In this document: one piece after another, positions 14,311 to 23,679 of the stretch | Layout: the number at the start of each line of letters is the position of its first letter | Numbering within the stretch: the stretch's first letter is position 1 | NCBI RefSeq assembly: GCF_000017505.1 | Contig: NC_009675.1 | Location: 3,295,001 to 3,359,000, forward strand | Direction of reading: 5' to 3' | DNA: 64,000 nucleotides | DNA from: Anaeromyxobacter sp. Fw109-5 | GTDB lineage: Bacteria; Myxococcota; Myxococcia; Myxococcales; Anaeromyxobacteraceae | Position numbers and translations under genes: made by a program | Notes under the pieces: generated by a model | The model's database searches: none | What the model was told of the DNA's origin: nothing | The model's input: the letters and a program-made list of their open reading frames with translations, nothing else

Positions 14311-16935
14311 TCACCTCCCGAACAGCCCCTTCAGCTTCTTCTTCGCCTCCTCCTCCAGCCTCTTCTGCTGCTTCTCGGCCTCCTCCCGCGCCTTCGCCTC
14401 CGCCTCCGCCTTCTTCTTCGCGGTCACCTCGCCCACGGACGAGCCCTCGACGCCGACGGCCCGGCCGATCGCCCCGGCCGCGGCCTGCTCCACGATGGCC
14501 TTCACCGCCGCGTCCAGCGCGAGCCCCCCCACGCTGGGCCTCCACGCCGGGCCGCTCAGCTCGAAGGCGACGGGGATCGGGCCCGTGGGCTTCGCGCGAC
14601 CGCCGGTGATCCTCGAGATGAGCTCGGGCGCGAGCGCGAACGTCGCGGGCATGGCGAGCGTGCCGTCGAGCCGCAAGCCTCCCTCGAGCGAGAGCGTGCC
14701 CTGCCCGGTCTCGGCGCGCAGCGGCTTCGACAGCGACGCGAGGCCGTTCGCGATCTTGAAGCCGAACGGCAGCTCCTTGCCGAGCTTCGTCGCGCCGGCC
14801 TCCGGCAGGCGGGACGCCGCGAACGGGAGCTTCGCCGCGAGGGGGCTCGCCACCGAGGCGACCAGGTCCTTGCCGAAGAAGGCGCCGTTGCGCAGCGTGC
14901 CGTCCACGCCGCCCGTGACCGACTTCGTCAGGAGCCCGGCGTTCCAGCCGGTGCCGCCGAGCTTCAACACGGCGTCGAGCGTCCCGCCGATCACCTTGCG
15001 GTCGCCGAGCAGCTTCAGCGCCTCCTCGCCGGCGACTCCCTTCAGGTCGAGCGCGACCTCGAACGGCGCGTCGGGGCGCGCCACCGCGAGGTGCGTGCCG
15101 GCGGCCGACACCGCGCCGCCGAAGGCCTCCAGGCGCGCCTGCTCGAAGGTGACCTCGTCGCCCTTCACGCGCACCCGCACGGCGACGTTGCGCGCCTCGA
15201 GGTGCTTCATGCGCAGCTGGCCGAGGCGCAGGTCGGCGACCCCGGAGAGCCCGGCGAACGCCGCCGGATCGAGCGGCTCGGTCTCCTCCTTCGCGGGCTC
15301 CTTCGCCTCGGGCGCGGGGAGGAGCAGCTCGTCCAAATCCAGCCGCTCGCCGCGCAGCTCCGCCTCGAACGTCGTGGTGGCCGTCTTGCCCGCGCCCGCC
15401 AGCGCCACCTTCCCCTTCCCATCGAGCCGCGAGCGCAGGACCGCGAGCTGGACGGCGTCGAGCCGCACCTCCTGCCCGCCGCCCGCCTGGCGGTAGGTAC
15501 CGGTGGCCCGCAGCGACATGGGATCGCCGGGCTTCTTCGCGAGCGTCCCGCCCGGCCGGAGGTCCGCGCCGGCGAGATCGAGCGTCGCGTCGAAGCGCAT
15601 GCTCCCGCCCCCCTGCGCCGCGTCGGCCCGCACGAGCAGGGTCAGGGGCGCGCCGGCCGCCTTCGCGAGCTGCTGCGGTACCACGAGCCGCACCGGCGTG
15701 AGATCGACGCGGAGCTCGGCCGTCTGCGCCGCCTCGCCGCCCGAGCCGCGCACCACGAGCCCGATCGGTCCGGCGACCACGACACCCCCCATCTGCTTCC
15801 TGAGGGGCGGGTAGTACGGGACGAGCGCCTGCGGGTCGAGGTTTCGCCCGACGATCTCCAGCCCCTCGAACCTGGGCGAGTCACCGTTGAGCCCGGTCGC
15901 CCGCCCCTTTCCGACGAGCGCCGCAGGCCCGGCGGTGAGCTCCAGCTTGCCGATGCGAAGCTCCCCCGCCTTCATGTCCGCCTCGAGGTCCGAGTCGAGC
16001 GCGACGTCCAGCGCCTTGCCGCCCTCCTGCCCGGCGAAGGCGAGCTGCGTCGCGCGAAAGCCCCCGCGGACCTCGAGCGGTCCCTCTCCGCCCGGGACGG
16101 CGCCGCCGAGATCCGCGGAGAGATCCGCCTGGAAGCGCCCTCCCCGAAAGCCGAGCTCGGCCGGCAGGAAGGGGGCGAGCGGATCGAGGACGATCGGCTG
16201 CACCTTCAGCACGACCTCCTCCGGGACGACCTCGAGCGACGCGGGCAGCGGCGCCGCCTTCACGCGCAGCTCCAGGTTCTGCGTCTGCGCGAGCACCGCC
16301 GCGCGGACCACCAGCTCGAGCGGCTTGCCAGTCTCGAGGTCCTTCACCTCGACGTCGAGATCGTCGACGTACAGCTCCTTCGCGCCCGGGACGGTGCGGT
16401 CCAGGAAGGCGATGCGCGCGTTCTCGACCGCCGCCCGATCCACGCGGAGCAGGCGGAAGGGAGGCTGCTCCGGCGGCGCAGGCTCGGCGGGCCGCTCCTC
16501 CTCGGGCTTCGCCAGGCGGTCCGCGACGCGCTCCAGGTTCGTGGTGCCGTCGGGCAGCTTCACGACGTTGACGCGGAGCCCCTCGAGGACCGCCTCGTCG
16601 ACCTGGATCTCCTCTCCGCCGGTCCGGAGGGCACGGAGGAGGTTCGCCTCCACCTCCGCGCGCCGGAGCTCGGCGAGCGGCAGCGGCTCCCCCTCGCCGG
16701 CGCCGATCTTCACGTCGGTCACCCGCACGCCCAGGCCGCCCCAGAGCTTGGTCGCGACGCCCCCGATCTCGACCGGGCGGCCGAGCTGCTGCGAGAGCGT
16801 CGCGGCCTGCTTTCGGGCCTGGGAGAGCAGGATGCGGTCGAGCGCGAGGAGCACGCCCGCGACGAGGACGACCAGGACGAGGACGACGGCGGCGAGGATC
16901 TTCGGCCAGCGCCGCTTCGGACGGGGCTCGGACAT
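14311..16935 (-). CDS. AsmA-like family protein
   Basis: An 874-residue protein with a basic N-terminus, one membrane anchor (about 12-32) and a very long repetitive beta-rich periplasmic region, as in AsmA/DUF748 proteins. The N-terminal part (LGRPVEIGGV, then DGTTNLERV) and the C-terminal MPATFALAPELISRITG-type segment fit AsmA. The tail (about 845-874) is a Lys/Glu-rich coiled coil. AsmA-like proteins are thought to bridge inner and outer membranes and move phospholipid outward. Neighbouring genes give no further clue. Confidence 0.8.
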   Translation of the reverse strand: MSEPRPKRRWPKILAAVVLVLVVLVAGVLLALDRILLSQARKQAATLSQQLGRPVEIGGVATKLWGGLGVRVTDVKIGAGEGEPLPLAELRRAEVEANLLRALRTGGEEIQVDEAVLEGLRVNVVKLPDGTTNLERVADRLAKPEEERPAEPAPPEQPPFRLLRVDRAAVENARIAFLDRTVPGAKELYVDDLDVEVKDLETGKPLELVVRAAVLAQTQNLELRVKAAPLPASLEVVPEEVVLKVQPIVLDPLAPFLPAELGFRGGRFQADLSADLGGAVPGGEGPLEVRGGFRATQLAFAGQEGGKALDVALDSDLEADMKAGELRIGKLELTAGPAALVGKGRATGLNGDSPRFEGLEIVGRNLDPQALVPYYPPLRKQMGGVVVAGPIGLVVRGSGGEAAQTAELRVDLTPVRLVVPQQLAKAAGAPLTLLVRADAAQGGGSMRFDATLDLAGADLRPGGTLAKKPGDPMSLRATGTYRQAGGGQEVRLDAVQLAVLRSRLDGKGKVALAGAGKTATTTFEAELRGERLDLDELLLPAPEAKEPAKEETEPLDPAAFAGLSGVADLRLGQLRMKHLEARNVAVRVRVKGDEVTFEQARLEAFGGAVSAAGTHLAVARPDAPFEVALDLKGVAGEEALKLLGDRKVIGGTLDAVLKLGGTGWNAGLLTKSVTGGVDGTLRNGAFFGKDLVASVASPLAAKLPFAASRLPEAGATKLGKELPFGFKIANGLASLSKPLRAETGQGTLSLEGGLRLDGTLAMPATFALAPELISRITGGRAKPTGPIPVAFELSGPAWRPSVGGLALDAAVKAIVEQAAAGAIGRAVGVEGSSVGEVTAKKKAEAEAKAREEAEKQQKRLEEEAKKKLKGLFGR

Positions 16936-17182
16936 GCGCGCAAGCTACGGCAGACGACGCTGGGTGTCAGCGGATCCGTGGGGCTGGGCTGGGCCGCCTC
17001 GCGGGAAGCAGGGCGCCGAAGGCGTTGAAATCCTTCGTCGTCCGGGATAGATAAGCAAGGACGAGCGTCGGCGGGGCCTCCGGGCCCGACGAACACGGCG
17101 CCTCCACCCACATCGCAGCCGTGCCGGCCGAGCAGACGCCACGCGTCGCCGAGCCGCCGCCGGGCCGAGATCACAGGACCAC

Positions 17183-17503
17183 ATGCTGGACAGACCGCAC
17201 CAAGAGAACCGCAACGGCGCCCGCGGCAACAACCGGCGCCGCCGCCAGCGCCCCGCGCGCGGCCCGGGAGGGCGCCGCGAGGAGCGCATCACGCTGACCG
17301 AGGAGGGGGTTCCCGCCGCGACGCCCGACGCGACGCCGGTGTCGCCGGTGGTCTTCGTCTCGGACGAGGCCCGCGCCCGCTACCCCTGGATCCCGGGGCG
17401 GGTGATCGCCGGGAGCGTCTGGCGCGGCCCGGATCACACCCGCGTCCGCGTGGACGAGAACGGGAACGCCGCGCCCTGGAAGACCGTACGGCGCGCCGGG
17501 TAG
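17183..17503 (+). CDS. Small basic hypothetical protein
   Basis: A 106-residue protein without a recognised family. The first 35 residues are very rich in Arg, Asn and Gly (RRRRQR), suggesting nucleic-acid or ribosome contact or a disordered tail. The C-terminal part (YPWIPGRVIAGSVWRGPDHTRVRVDENGN) looks like a small folded beta domain. It is convergent with the methyltransferase gene, with five bases between stops. AGGA precedes the start. Confidence 0.5.
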   Translation: MLDRPHQENRNGARGNNRRRRQRPARGPGGRREERITLTEEGVPAATPDATPVSPVVFVSDEARARYPWIPGRVIAGSVWRGPDHTRVRVDENGNAAPWKTVRRAG

Positions 17504-17508
17504 CAGGC

Positions 17509-18474
17509 TCAGCGCTTCACCGCGACCACGAAGTAGCCCGAGGTCCGCCGCTCGCGGTCGTCGAGGTGGTCGAAGGGAGCCCGGAGCCTCCGCGCCGGGA
17601 GCCCGTCCTCCTCCTCGTGCAGCAGCTCGGTGCGCACCTCGAAGAACCGGCGGATCGCCCGCGCGTGCGCGCTGTAGGGCAGCCGGTTGATGAGGTACAC
17701 GCGGCGACCCCGCATGACCCGCCACGCCAGGCGCGACACGCCCCAGTGCCCGTTCCACTCCGGGAAGAGCTCGTGCGAGCGCAGGTCGATCTGGTGGCTC
17801 ACGAAGCCGCCCGGCCTGAGCCAGCGTTGCATGGCGGCGTACGCCTCCTCCAAGTCGTCCACGTGCTCCATCACCGACTGCGAGTAGATCCAGTCCACCG
17901 AGGCGGGCTCGATCGCCGAGGCGGACGTCCACGGACAGTGATATCCGACGTGGATGGAGCCGCTCGGGCGGCCCTCGAGGGCCGCCCGGATCCCGTCGAG
18001 GCGGGCCGGCTCGAGGCTCGCCCGGAGCGCGTCGCGGCCCAGGATTCGGCTCGGGAAGAACTCGCCGTCCAGCAGGTGGTCGTAGTTGGGCCACCCCCAT
18101 GACGGGTTCGGCCGGCGCTCGCGCAGGAACGCGATCAGCTCCTCCAGCACGAGCCCGTTGTGGGCGGCGAGCGAGTACGGGACCACGTCGAGCCCGGCGT
18201 AGCGCTCCGCGCCGGCGAGGAGCATGGCGAGGCCGATGCCGATCGAGTCCCCCGGCCCGATCTCGGCGACCGAGCGCGGCACCGCGCCCATGCCGGCCTC
18301 CGCGCACAGGGTGAGGTGCTTCAGGAAGACCTCGTAGCAGTAGGGAGCGGAGTCGGTCCCGCCGGTGCGCCCCCAGCTGCGCCGCGCGCCCGGCAGGCAG
18401 GTCTGCAGGCCGCGCGCGACCTGCACCGCCGACGGCGGCAGCACGCGCTTCAGATCCGAGACTCGGAGAGACAC
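17509..18474 (-). CDS. SAM-dependent methyltransferase
   Basis: A 321-residue soluble protein. A class I methyltransferase core is visible: AEIGPGDSIGIGLAML (motif I, about 69-84), GLDVVPYSL (acidic end of strand 2), SVDWIYSQSVMEHVDD (motif IV region) and LRPGGFVSHQIDLRSHE. The SQSVMEHV phrase and the conserved PGG turn are typical of class I enzymes acting on small molecules, sugars or lipids. The substrate cannot be told from sequence or neighbours. Confidence 0.75.
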   Translation of the reverse strand: MSLRVSDLKRVLPPSAVQVARGLQTCLPGARRSWGRTGGTDSAPYCYEVFLKHLTLCAEAGMGAVPRSVAEIGPGDSIGIGLAMLLAGAERYAGLDVVPYSLAAHNGLVLEELIAFLRERRPNPSWGWPNYDHLLDGEFFPSRILGRDALRASLEPARLDGIRAALEGRPSGSIHVGYHCPWTSASAIEPASVDWIYSQSVMEHVDDLEEAYAAMQRWLRPGGFVSHQIDLRSHELFPEWNGHWGVSRLAWRVMRGRRVYLINRLPYSAHARAIRRFFEVRTELLHEEEDGLPARRLRAPFDHLDDRERRTSGYFVVAVKR

Positions 18475-18747
18475 GCAGCCTCCGGGCGCCGCGCGATCGC
18501 CTGCCGGCGCCTACCTTCCGCTGGGAGTGGAACCCTACCCCGCCCGCCCCCCTGTGGCAGCGTGACCTCGCGGGGACGCTCGGACGAGGGGCCCTGGGTG
18601 CGCGCTCCGCCGCGTGGCCCGAACCGCCGCCGGCGCGCGTACCGCGGCGCACCCGGCCCCACGACCACCTTCACGGAGCGGAAAATACCCGGGCGATCTC
18701 GGCGCGCGGGCCCCCTATGATGCCGCCGCTCCCCGGAGGTGCTCCAG

Positions 18748-21051
18748 ATGACGTGCGCGCTCTCTTCCCGTGCTGCCGCGGCACTCGCGGCGTCCTTGAT
18801 CGTGTTCGCGACGGCGTGCGGTGGTGGCGGCGGCGCTTCGGCGTCGCGCTGTGACGGCGCGACGTGGACCGGGGACGACCCCGCCGCGGATCGCGACGGC
18901 GACGGGCTCCTGAACGCGGACGAGTGCGCGGGCGGGCTCGATCCCGCGCGAGCGGACACCGACGGCGACGGCGCGCTCGACGGGGCGGAGGTCGCCGCAG
19001 GCACGGACCCAGCGGACGCGGACACGGACGACGACGGCCTCGCCGACGGGGCGGAGACGAGCCAAGGCACCGACCCGAAGGACGCCGACACCGACGGCGA
19101 CGAGCTGACGGACGGCGCGGAGGTGGACGGCGGGACCGACCCGACCCTCTCGGACACGGACGCCGACGGCCTCGCCGACGGGGACGAGGGGACCTACGGG
19201 ACCGATCCCCGGAGCGCCGACTCGGATTCGGACGGGCTGGGCGACGGGGACGAGATCGCCCTCGGCTACGACCCGGCGGACCCGACCGACCCTCCCTCCG
19301 GCGGCGTGTGCGGCGTGCTCGCCGCCTGCGCTCGCGACGCGCTCGCCCCGGTGCACTGGGCGGAGCGCGCGGTGGGAGACTTCAGGCTCGCGTTGCCGGG
19401 CAGCGCCGCGACGAGCGAGGTCGCGTTCACGGGAGCGCCGGCCGGCCGTCGCGCGGCGGTCGGCTTCGACCTGCGCGACGCCACGGTCGCCGGGTTCCTC
19501 TTGTCGATGGACGAGCCGGTCGCGGGCGGCAGCCCCGCCGCGCAGCTCGACGCCCTCGCGGCCCGCCTCGCGGCGGCGACCGGCGCCCCGTGGACGGGGA
19601 CCGAGCCCGTCGCCGGCCGCGCGATCCAGACCTGGGACGGGTTCCCCGCGATCGTGTCCGCGCGCGTGAACCTCACCGGCCCCAGCGACCTGCCTGCCGT
19701 GCGGCTCGCGGCGCTGGCGGCGATGGCCGGCCTCCCTACCACCGCGCTCTCCGGCCTTCCCAGCGGGGCGACGTTCGGCGCGGGCACGGACTTCGTCCTG
19801 GGGCTCGAGGTGGTCTCGCGCGAGAACGCGCAGGGCGACGCGAAGCGCGTGGTGGTCGTCGCGGCGATCGCGCCGAAGGCCGAGTTCGACGCTCGCGCGA
19901 AGCCGGCGCGGCTCGCGCTCTCCGACCTGTCGGGTGGTACCGCGATCGGTCAGTCCGGCGACGGCGAGAGCACGCGCTGCGAGCACCTCGACGTGGCGAG
20001 CGAGCCCAAGGCGGACTTCGTCTGGATGAGCGACATCTCCGCCTCGACGGACGACGAGCGCGGCCCGATCGCGGGGAACGCCCGCGCGGTGTTCACGCGG
20101 CTCGAGGACCTCGGGATCGACTTCCGCATGGGCGTCGTGAAGCACACCTCAAACTCGGTGACGGACAGGACCCCCGCGGGCCAGCTCCTCGGCGCGGGGT
20201 TCACGCGCGACGAGACCACCTTCGCCGGCTTCTGGTCCGACGTCGCGAGCAGCGACGGCCAGGAGTACGGCCTCACCGCCGTCGACGACGTGATCGGCCC
20301 GGCCGGCACCGCGGTCCCGCGCACCGCGACCGAGGAAGCTCGCAAGGTCCGGGAGGGCGTGAAGCTCGTCGTCGTCTACGTCTCCGACGAGCACGCCCAG
20401 GAGGTGGAGAGAACCTGCTCGGCGGCGGTGAAGGACGCGTGCAACAACCCCAGCGACGCGGACTACCCATGCGCGGATCTCACCGGCAACGCCTGCATCG
20501 CCGGGGCGGTCCAGCCATTCATCGACACGCTCGCCGCCCAGGACGCGATCGCCTTCGGGATCATCGCGCCGCCCCCCGGGGGCTGTGCGACGAGCTACGA
20601 GGTCGGCTGGGGATACGCGGAGGCGATCCAGGCGACCGGCGGCTCCTACGGCTCCGTCTGCGCCTCGGATCCCGGGCAGACGCTCGACGACATCGTCAAC
20701 GCCGTCGCGGGCGCGTCCTCCAGCATGAAGCTCACCGGAGCCCCCATCGCCCTCACGCTCAAGGTCGTCGTCACGCCTGCGAACGCCGCCTGCGCTCCCG
20801 ACGACCCCACCGCCGGGCTCCGCGAGCTCGCGCGCAGCCAGGTGGACGGCTTCGACTACGACCCGGTGAGCAACACCATCTTCTTCGTCGGCCCGAGCCG
20901 CCCGCAGCTCGGCGACACCGTCACGGTGAGCTACCGGGAGTGGGTGGACCGGACCGCGAACCCGGACCCGGACGGCACCGACTGCTGCGGCGGGTGCAAC
21001 GACCGGATGTGGTGCAACGTCGCCACGTGCAAGTGCCAGTCGGCCGGCTGA
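18748..21051 (+). CDS. TSP type-3 repeat surface lipoprotein with VWA-like domain
   Basis: A 767-residue lipoprotein (lipobox ATAC, lipid on C24). Residues about 44-170 contain a run of thrombospondin type-3-like calcium repeats (DTDGDGALDGAE, DTDDDGLADGAE and others). A middle domain of unknown fold follows. Then a region beginning KADFVWMSDISASTDDERG (about 425-443) has the D-x-S-x-S arrangement of a von Willebrand factor A metal site. The C-terminus is Cys-rich (DCCGGCNDRMWCNVATCKC). It is likely displayed on the outer membrane, binding calcium. CGGAGG supports the ATG at 18748 over a GTG at 18739. Confidence 0.75.
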   Translation: MTCALSSRAAAALAASLIVFATACGGGGGASASRCDGATWTGDDPAADRDGDGLLNADECAGGLDPARADTDGDGALDGAEVAAGTDPADADTDDDGLADGAETSQGTDPKDADTDGDELTDGAEVDGGTDPTLSDTDADGLADGDEGTYGTDPRSADSDSDGLGDGDEIALGYDPADPTDPPSGGVCGVLAACARDALAPVHWAERAVGDFRLALPGSAATSEVAFTGAPAGRRAAVGFDLRDATVAGFLLSMDEPVAGGSPAAQLDALAARLAAATGAPWTGTEPVAGRAIQTWDGFPAIVSARVNLTGPSDLPAVRLAALAAMAGLPTTALSGLPSGATFGAGTDFVLGLEVVSRENAQGDAKRVVVVAAIAPKAEFDARAKPARLALSDLSGGTAIGQSGDGESTRCEHLDVASEPKADFVWMSDISASTDDERGPIAGNARAVFTRLEDLGIDFRMGVVKHTSNSVTDRTPAGQLLGAGFTRDETTFAGFWSDVASSDGQEYGLTAVDDVIGPAGTAVPRTATEEARKVREGVKLVVVYVSDEHAQEVERTCSAAVKDACNNPSDADYPCADLTGNACIAGAVQPFIDTLAAQDAIAFGIIAPPPGGCATSYEVGWGYAEAIQATGGSYGSVCASDPGQTLDDIVNAVAGASSSMKLTGAPIALTLKVVVTPANAACAPDDPTAGLRELARSQVDGFDYDPVSNTIFFVGPSRPQLGDTVTVSYREWVDRTANPDPDGTDCCGGCNDRMWCNVATCKCQSAG

Positions 21052-21221
21052 GGAAGGAGCCATGGGGCCGGCTGGCGGACCGCTGTGCGCGGCCTCCCCT
21101 CGTTCGCACGCCGACGGGCCGGTGACGCCCATCTCGCCCGCGCAAGCAAGTCCCGCCGCGCCGGGATTGAGCCTCGCCGCGACCTGCGGTCTCCTTCTCG
21201 CTCGAGCGAGCGCGGAGGCGA

Positions 21222-21983
21222 ATGGAACCGGAGCTGCGGGCAGCGTTGTTGAAGATGTACCTCGAGCGGCTGCGATCGCTGGGCGACGACGACGCCGCGG
21301 CCATCCGCCTCGACGTGGACCCCGCGACCCTCCGCCAGGTCGAGGGCGCGCCGGTGTCGGGGTGGCTCCCGCTCGCCCTGGAGGTGGAGATCCTGCAGGC
21401 CGTCGAGCGTCGCCGGGGCGAGGACGGAGTGCGCCAGCTCGGGCGCGTGCTCGGGCGTGTCGCCGTCGAGAGCCCCGTGTTCCGCCCGCTGGTCGCCGCC
21501 ACGTTCGCGATGCTGGGGCGCCTGCCGGCGACGCTCGTCCCGCTCGCGATGCGGGGATGGGAGCTCGCGACGCGACATGCGGGACGGGCCTCTTACCGGT
21601 GGGTCGGGCTGCGGCTCGCGCACGGCGTCCTGGACGACCTCCCGCCCGTCTGCCGGAACCGCGCCCATCTCGTGCGCACCTGCGGCGCGATCGAAGGGTT
21701 GTTCGACTCCGTGGGTCGTATCGCGCGTGGAGCTCGAATGGGAGGCAGGGTCCGAGCGCGCCGTGTTCGCCGTCTCTTGGCGATCGCCGCCGCGCACTCC
21801 GCCGGGTCGCTCCGTCCGGCGGCCCACCGAGGCGGGTCCCAGCCGGCGCGGCCATCGCGGCCCAGCGGCGCTAAGGCGACCAGACCGGCTTCAAGGAAGC
21901 GTCGATGCGCCAGCGCAGCGAGAGCTGCACGTGCCCCCAGCCTCCGGCGCGGGGGGTGGAGCGGTCGAGCGCCGCGGGCGTGA
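21222..21983 (+). CDS. DUF2378 (TIGR02265)-like protein, probably frameshifted
   Basis: A 253-residue frame. Residues 1-165 resemble the DUF2378/TIGR02265 proteins that are multiplied in Myxococcales (MYLERLRSLGDDDA, LGRVAVESPVFRPLVAATF, then GAIEGLFDSVG). After about 21714 this frame becomes Arg-rich and low-complexity. The next frame instead reads VVSRVELEWEAGSERAVFAVSW, which has the beta pattern expected for the end of the family. A one-base change in the GGG at 21713-21715 is the simplest explanation. The shifted frame has no stop until 22341, so the true end is unclear. Function of the family is unknown. GGAGG supports the start. Confidence 0.55.
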   Translation: MEPELRAALLKMYLERLRSLGDDDAAAIRLDVDPATLRQVEGAPVSGWLPLALEVEILQAVERRRGEDGVRQLGRVLGRVAVESPVFRPLVAATFAMLGRLPATLVPLAMRGWELATRHAGRASYRWVGLRLAHGVLDDLPPVCRNRAHLVRTCGAIEGLFDSVGRIARGARMGGRVRARRVRRLLAIAAAHSAGSLRPAAHRGGSQPARPSRPSGAKATRPASRKRRCASAARAARAPSLRRGGWSGRAPRA

Positions 21984-22326
21984 AGTCGAAGCGGAGCCCG
22001 GTGGCGACGAGGAAGTGCGAGACGCTCGCCAGCGGCTCGAGGTGCGCGCGGTCGAGGAGGTGAGCGGCGAGCTCGGTCCGCTTGCCGCGGATGGAGAGCT
22101 TGGGCTCGTACCCCGGCACCGCCACGCGCGGCTGGCACAGGTCCCCCACGCACGCGGGGGCCGCGCCGTCGGCGGCGATCCCCTCCGCCGTCGCGAGCGG
22201 AGCTCTCAGGTCCTCGAGCGCCGCGTGAGAGGTCACGGCCGGCCGCTCGACCAGGCGAAGCAGCGGCCTCGCGGTCGAGCCGCTCCCGGCCAGCACGGCG
22301 ACGAGGGGTATCCACGCGAGCGGCAT
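21871..22326 (-). CDS. Hypothetical exported protein
   Basis: A 151-residue protein with a signal-like N-terminus (about 1-18). It contains a cysteine pair (C59 and C64 in ACVGDLC) and ends with GGWGHVQLSLRWRIDASLKPVWSP, an amphipathic beta strand pattern seen in outer-membrane proteins. I do not recognise the family. Its 3' end overlaps the end of the opposing DUF2378-like frame by about 110 bases, which supports that frame being wrong there. Confidence 0.5.
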   Translation of the reverse strand: MPLAWIPLVAVLAGSGSTARPLLRLVERPAVTSHAALEDLRAPLATAEGIAADGAAPACVGDLCQPRVAVPGYEPKLSIRGKRTELAAHLLDRAHLEPLASVSHFLVATGLRFDFTPAALDRSTPRAGGWGHVQLSLRWRIDASLKPVWSP

Positions 22327-22379
22327 CCCCTTTTCATCTAGGGATCGGCGCGGACCAGCTCAACTGCCCGTCCGTGCCC

Positions 22380-23594
22380 CTACGCACGCACCAGGGGCCC
22401 GATCTCGATCTGCAAGCCGGCGGCCTCGAGGCGGTCGAGCAGCAGGAGGCCGAGCCCGGTCGCCGGCGTGAGGACCCCGCCGGCGGGCGAGCGCGGCAGC
22501 GCGTCGCGCTGCATCGCGAGGGCGAGCGCCGCCTGGCAGAGGCACATCACCGTCACGCGGCTGCCGGGATCCCCGCTCGCGGCGAGCGTCGCCCGCACGA
22601 GCCGCCCGGAAGCCGCCTCGCCCACCAGGCGCAGCCGCACGGCTCCGTGCTCGCGGGCGGTCTCCGGCGGTCCCTCTCCGGGCGCGGGCCCCAGGCGCCG
22701 GATGAGCGCGCGCGACGGCTCCCACGCGAGCGCGCGCTCGAGGATCTTCAGGCCCAGCCGCGTCGCCGCCGCGGCCGCGCGCGTGCGGTGCTCGCCCGCC
22801 TCCTCGTACGCGAACTCCGGCCCGTAGCCGCGCCCCGCCGCGGCGAGGAGCGCGTTGCTGCGCCGGACGACTCGGGTGTTCACGCGCGCCATCGCGAAGG
22901 GCGCGAGCCAGACGCGGCGGACCGGATCCCATTCGACGGCGTCGCGGTCCACGCTGCGCGCCCGCTCCGCGTCGCTCGCGTGCTCCGGAGGGTTGAGGAG
23001 CAGCACGTCGCGGCCGACCTCGAGCTCCCCGGTCTCCGCCGAGTGCAACAGGGTCGCGAGCGTCCCACCGCTCCAGCCGCCGCGCAGCGCGAAGCTCGCG
23101 CTCACCCGGCGGGTGTCCTGCCCCCAGCGATCGCGGATGAAGGAGGCGACGAGGAGCGTGCCGAGATCCGAGGGAACCGAGTCGAACCCGCAGAACGGCA
23201 CGAGGCGGATCCCCGCCGCGGCGGCCGCGGCGTGGTGACGGTCCACGAGGCCGCGGACCCACGCCGTCTCGCCCGTGATGTCGGCGTAGTCGGTGCGCTG
23301 GCGGACGCACGCCTCCACGACCGGGCCACCTCGATGGGCGAACGGACCCGCGGTGCTGGCCAGCACCCGGGTGCCGGCGGCCAGCTCGTCGAGCGTGGCG
23401 GGATCGTCGGCGTCGGCGACGACGAGGCCGCTGGCGTGCGTCTCGGCCTGGAGCAGCTCGAGCTTCGCGCGGTTGCGACCGGCGACCGCCCAGAGGAGGC
23501 CCGGGGTCGCGTGCTCCGACAGGTACCGCGCCGCCTGCCGGCCGGCGAAGCCGGTCGCACCGAAGAGCGTGACGTCGTACCGCCTGCCGGCCAC
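22380..23594 (-). CDS. Saccharopine dehydrogenase-like NAD(P)-binding protein
   Basis: A 404-residue protein. It begins with a Rossmann fold (VTLFGATGFAGRQAARYL, residues 8-25), continues with STAGPFAHRGGPVVEAC and a DYADITGE segment, and has a long C-terminal domain. This layout is that of the saccharopine dehydrogenase-like family that includes trans-acting enoyl reductases of lipid biosynthesis. A true lysine-pathway role is unlikely for the single gene. The substrate is unknown. It follows the chemoreceptor gene on the same strand with an 85-base gap. Confidence 0.8.
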   Translation of the reverse strand: MAGRRYDVTLFGATGFAGRQAARYLSEHATPGLLWAVAGRNRAKLELLQAETHASGLVVADADDPATLDELAAGTRVLASTAGPFAHRGGPVVEACVRQRTDYADITGETAWVRGLVDRHHAAAAAAGIRLVPFCGFDSVPSDLGTLLVASFIRDRWGQDTRRVSASFALRGGWSGGTLATLLHSAETGELEVGRDVLLLNPPEHASDAERARSVDRDAVEWDPVRRVWLAPFAMARVNTRVVRRSNALLAAAGRGYGPEFAYEEAGEHRTRAAAAATRLGLKILERALAWEPSRALIRRLGPAPGEGPPETAREHGAVRLRLVGEAASGRLVRATLAASGDPGSRVTVMCLCQAALALAMQRDALPRSPAGGVLTPATGLGLLLLDRLEAAGLQIEIGPLVRA

Positions 23595-23679
23595 CCGGAT
23601 TTGCCCGCCCGCACCACCCTCGCACCGGCGGGGCCGCGGCGCACTCGCCTGGGCGGGTCCGCCCCCGGCGAGGTCACGG

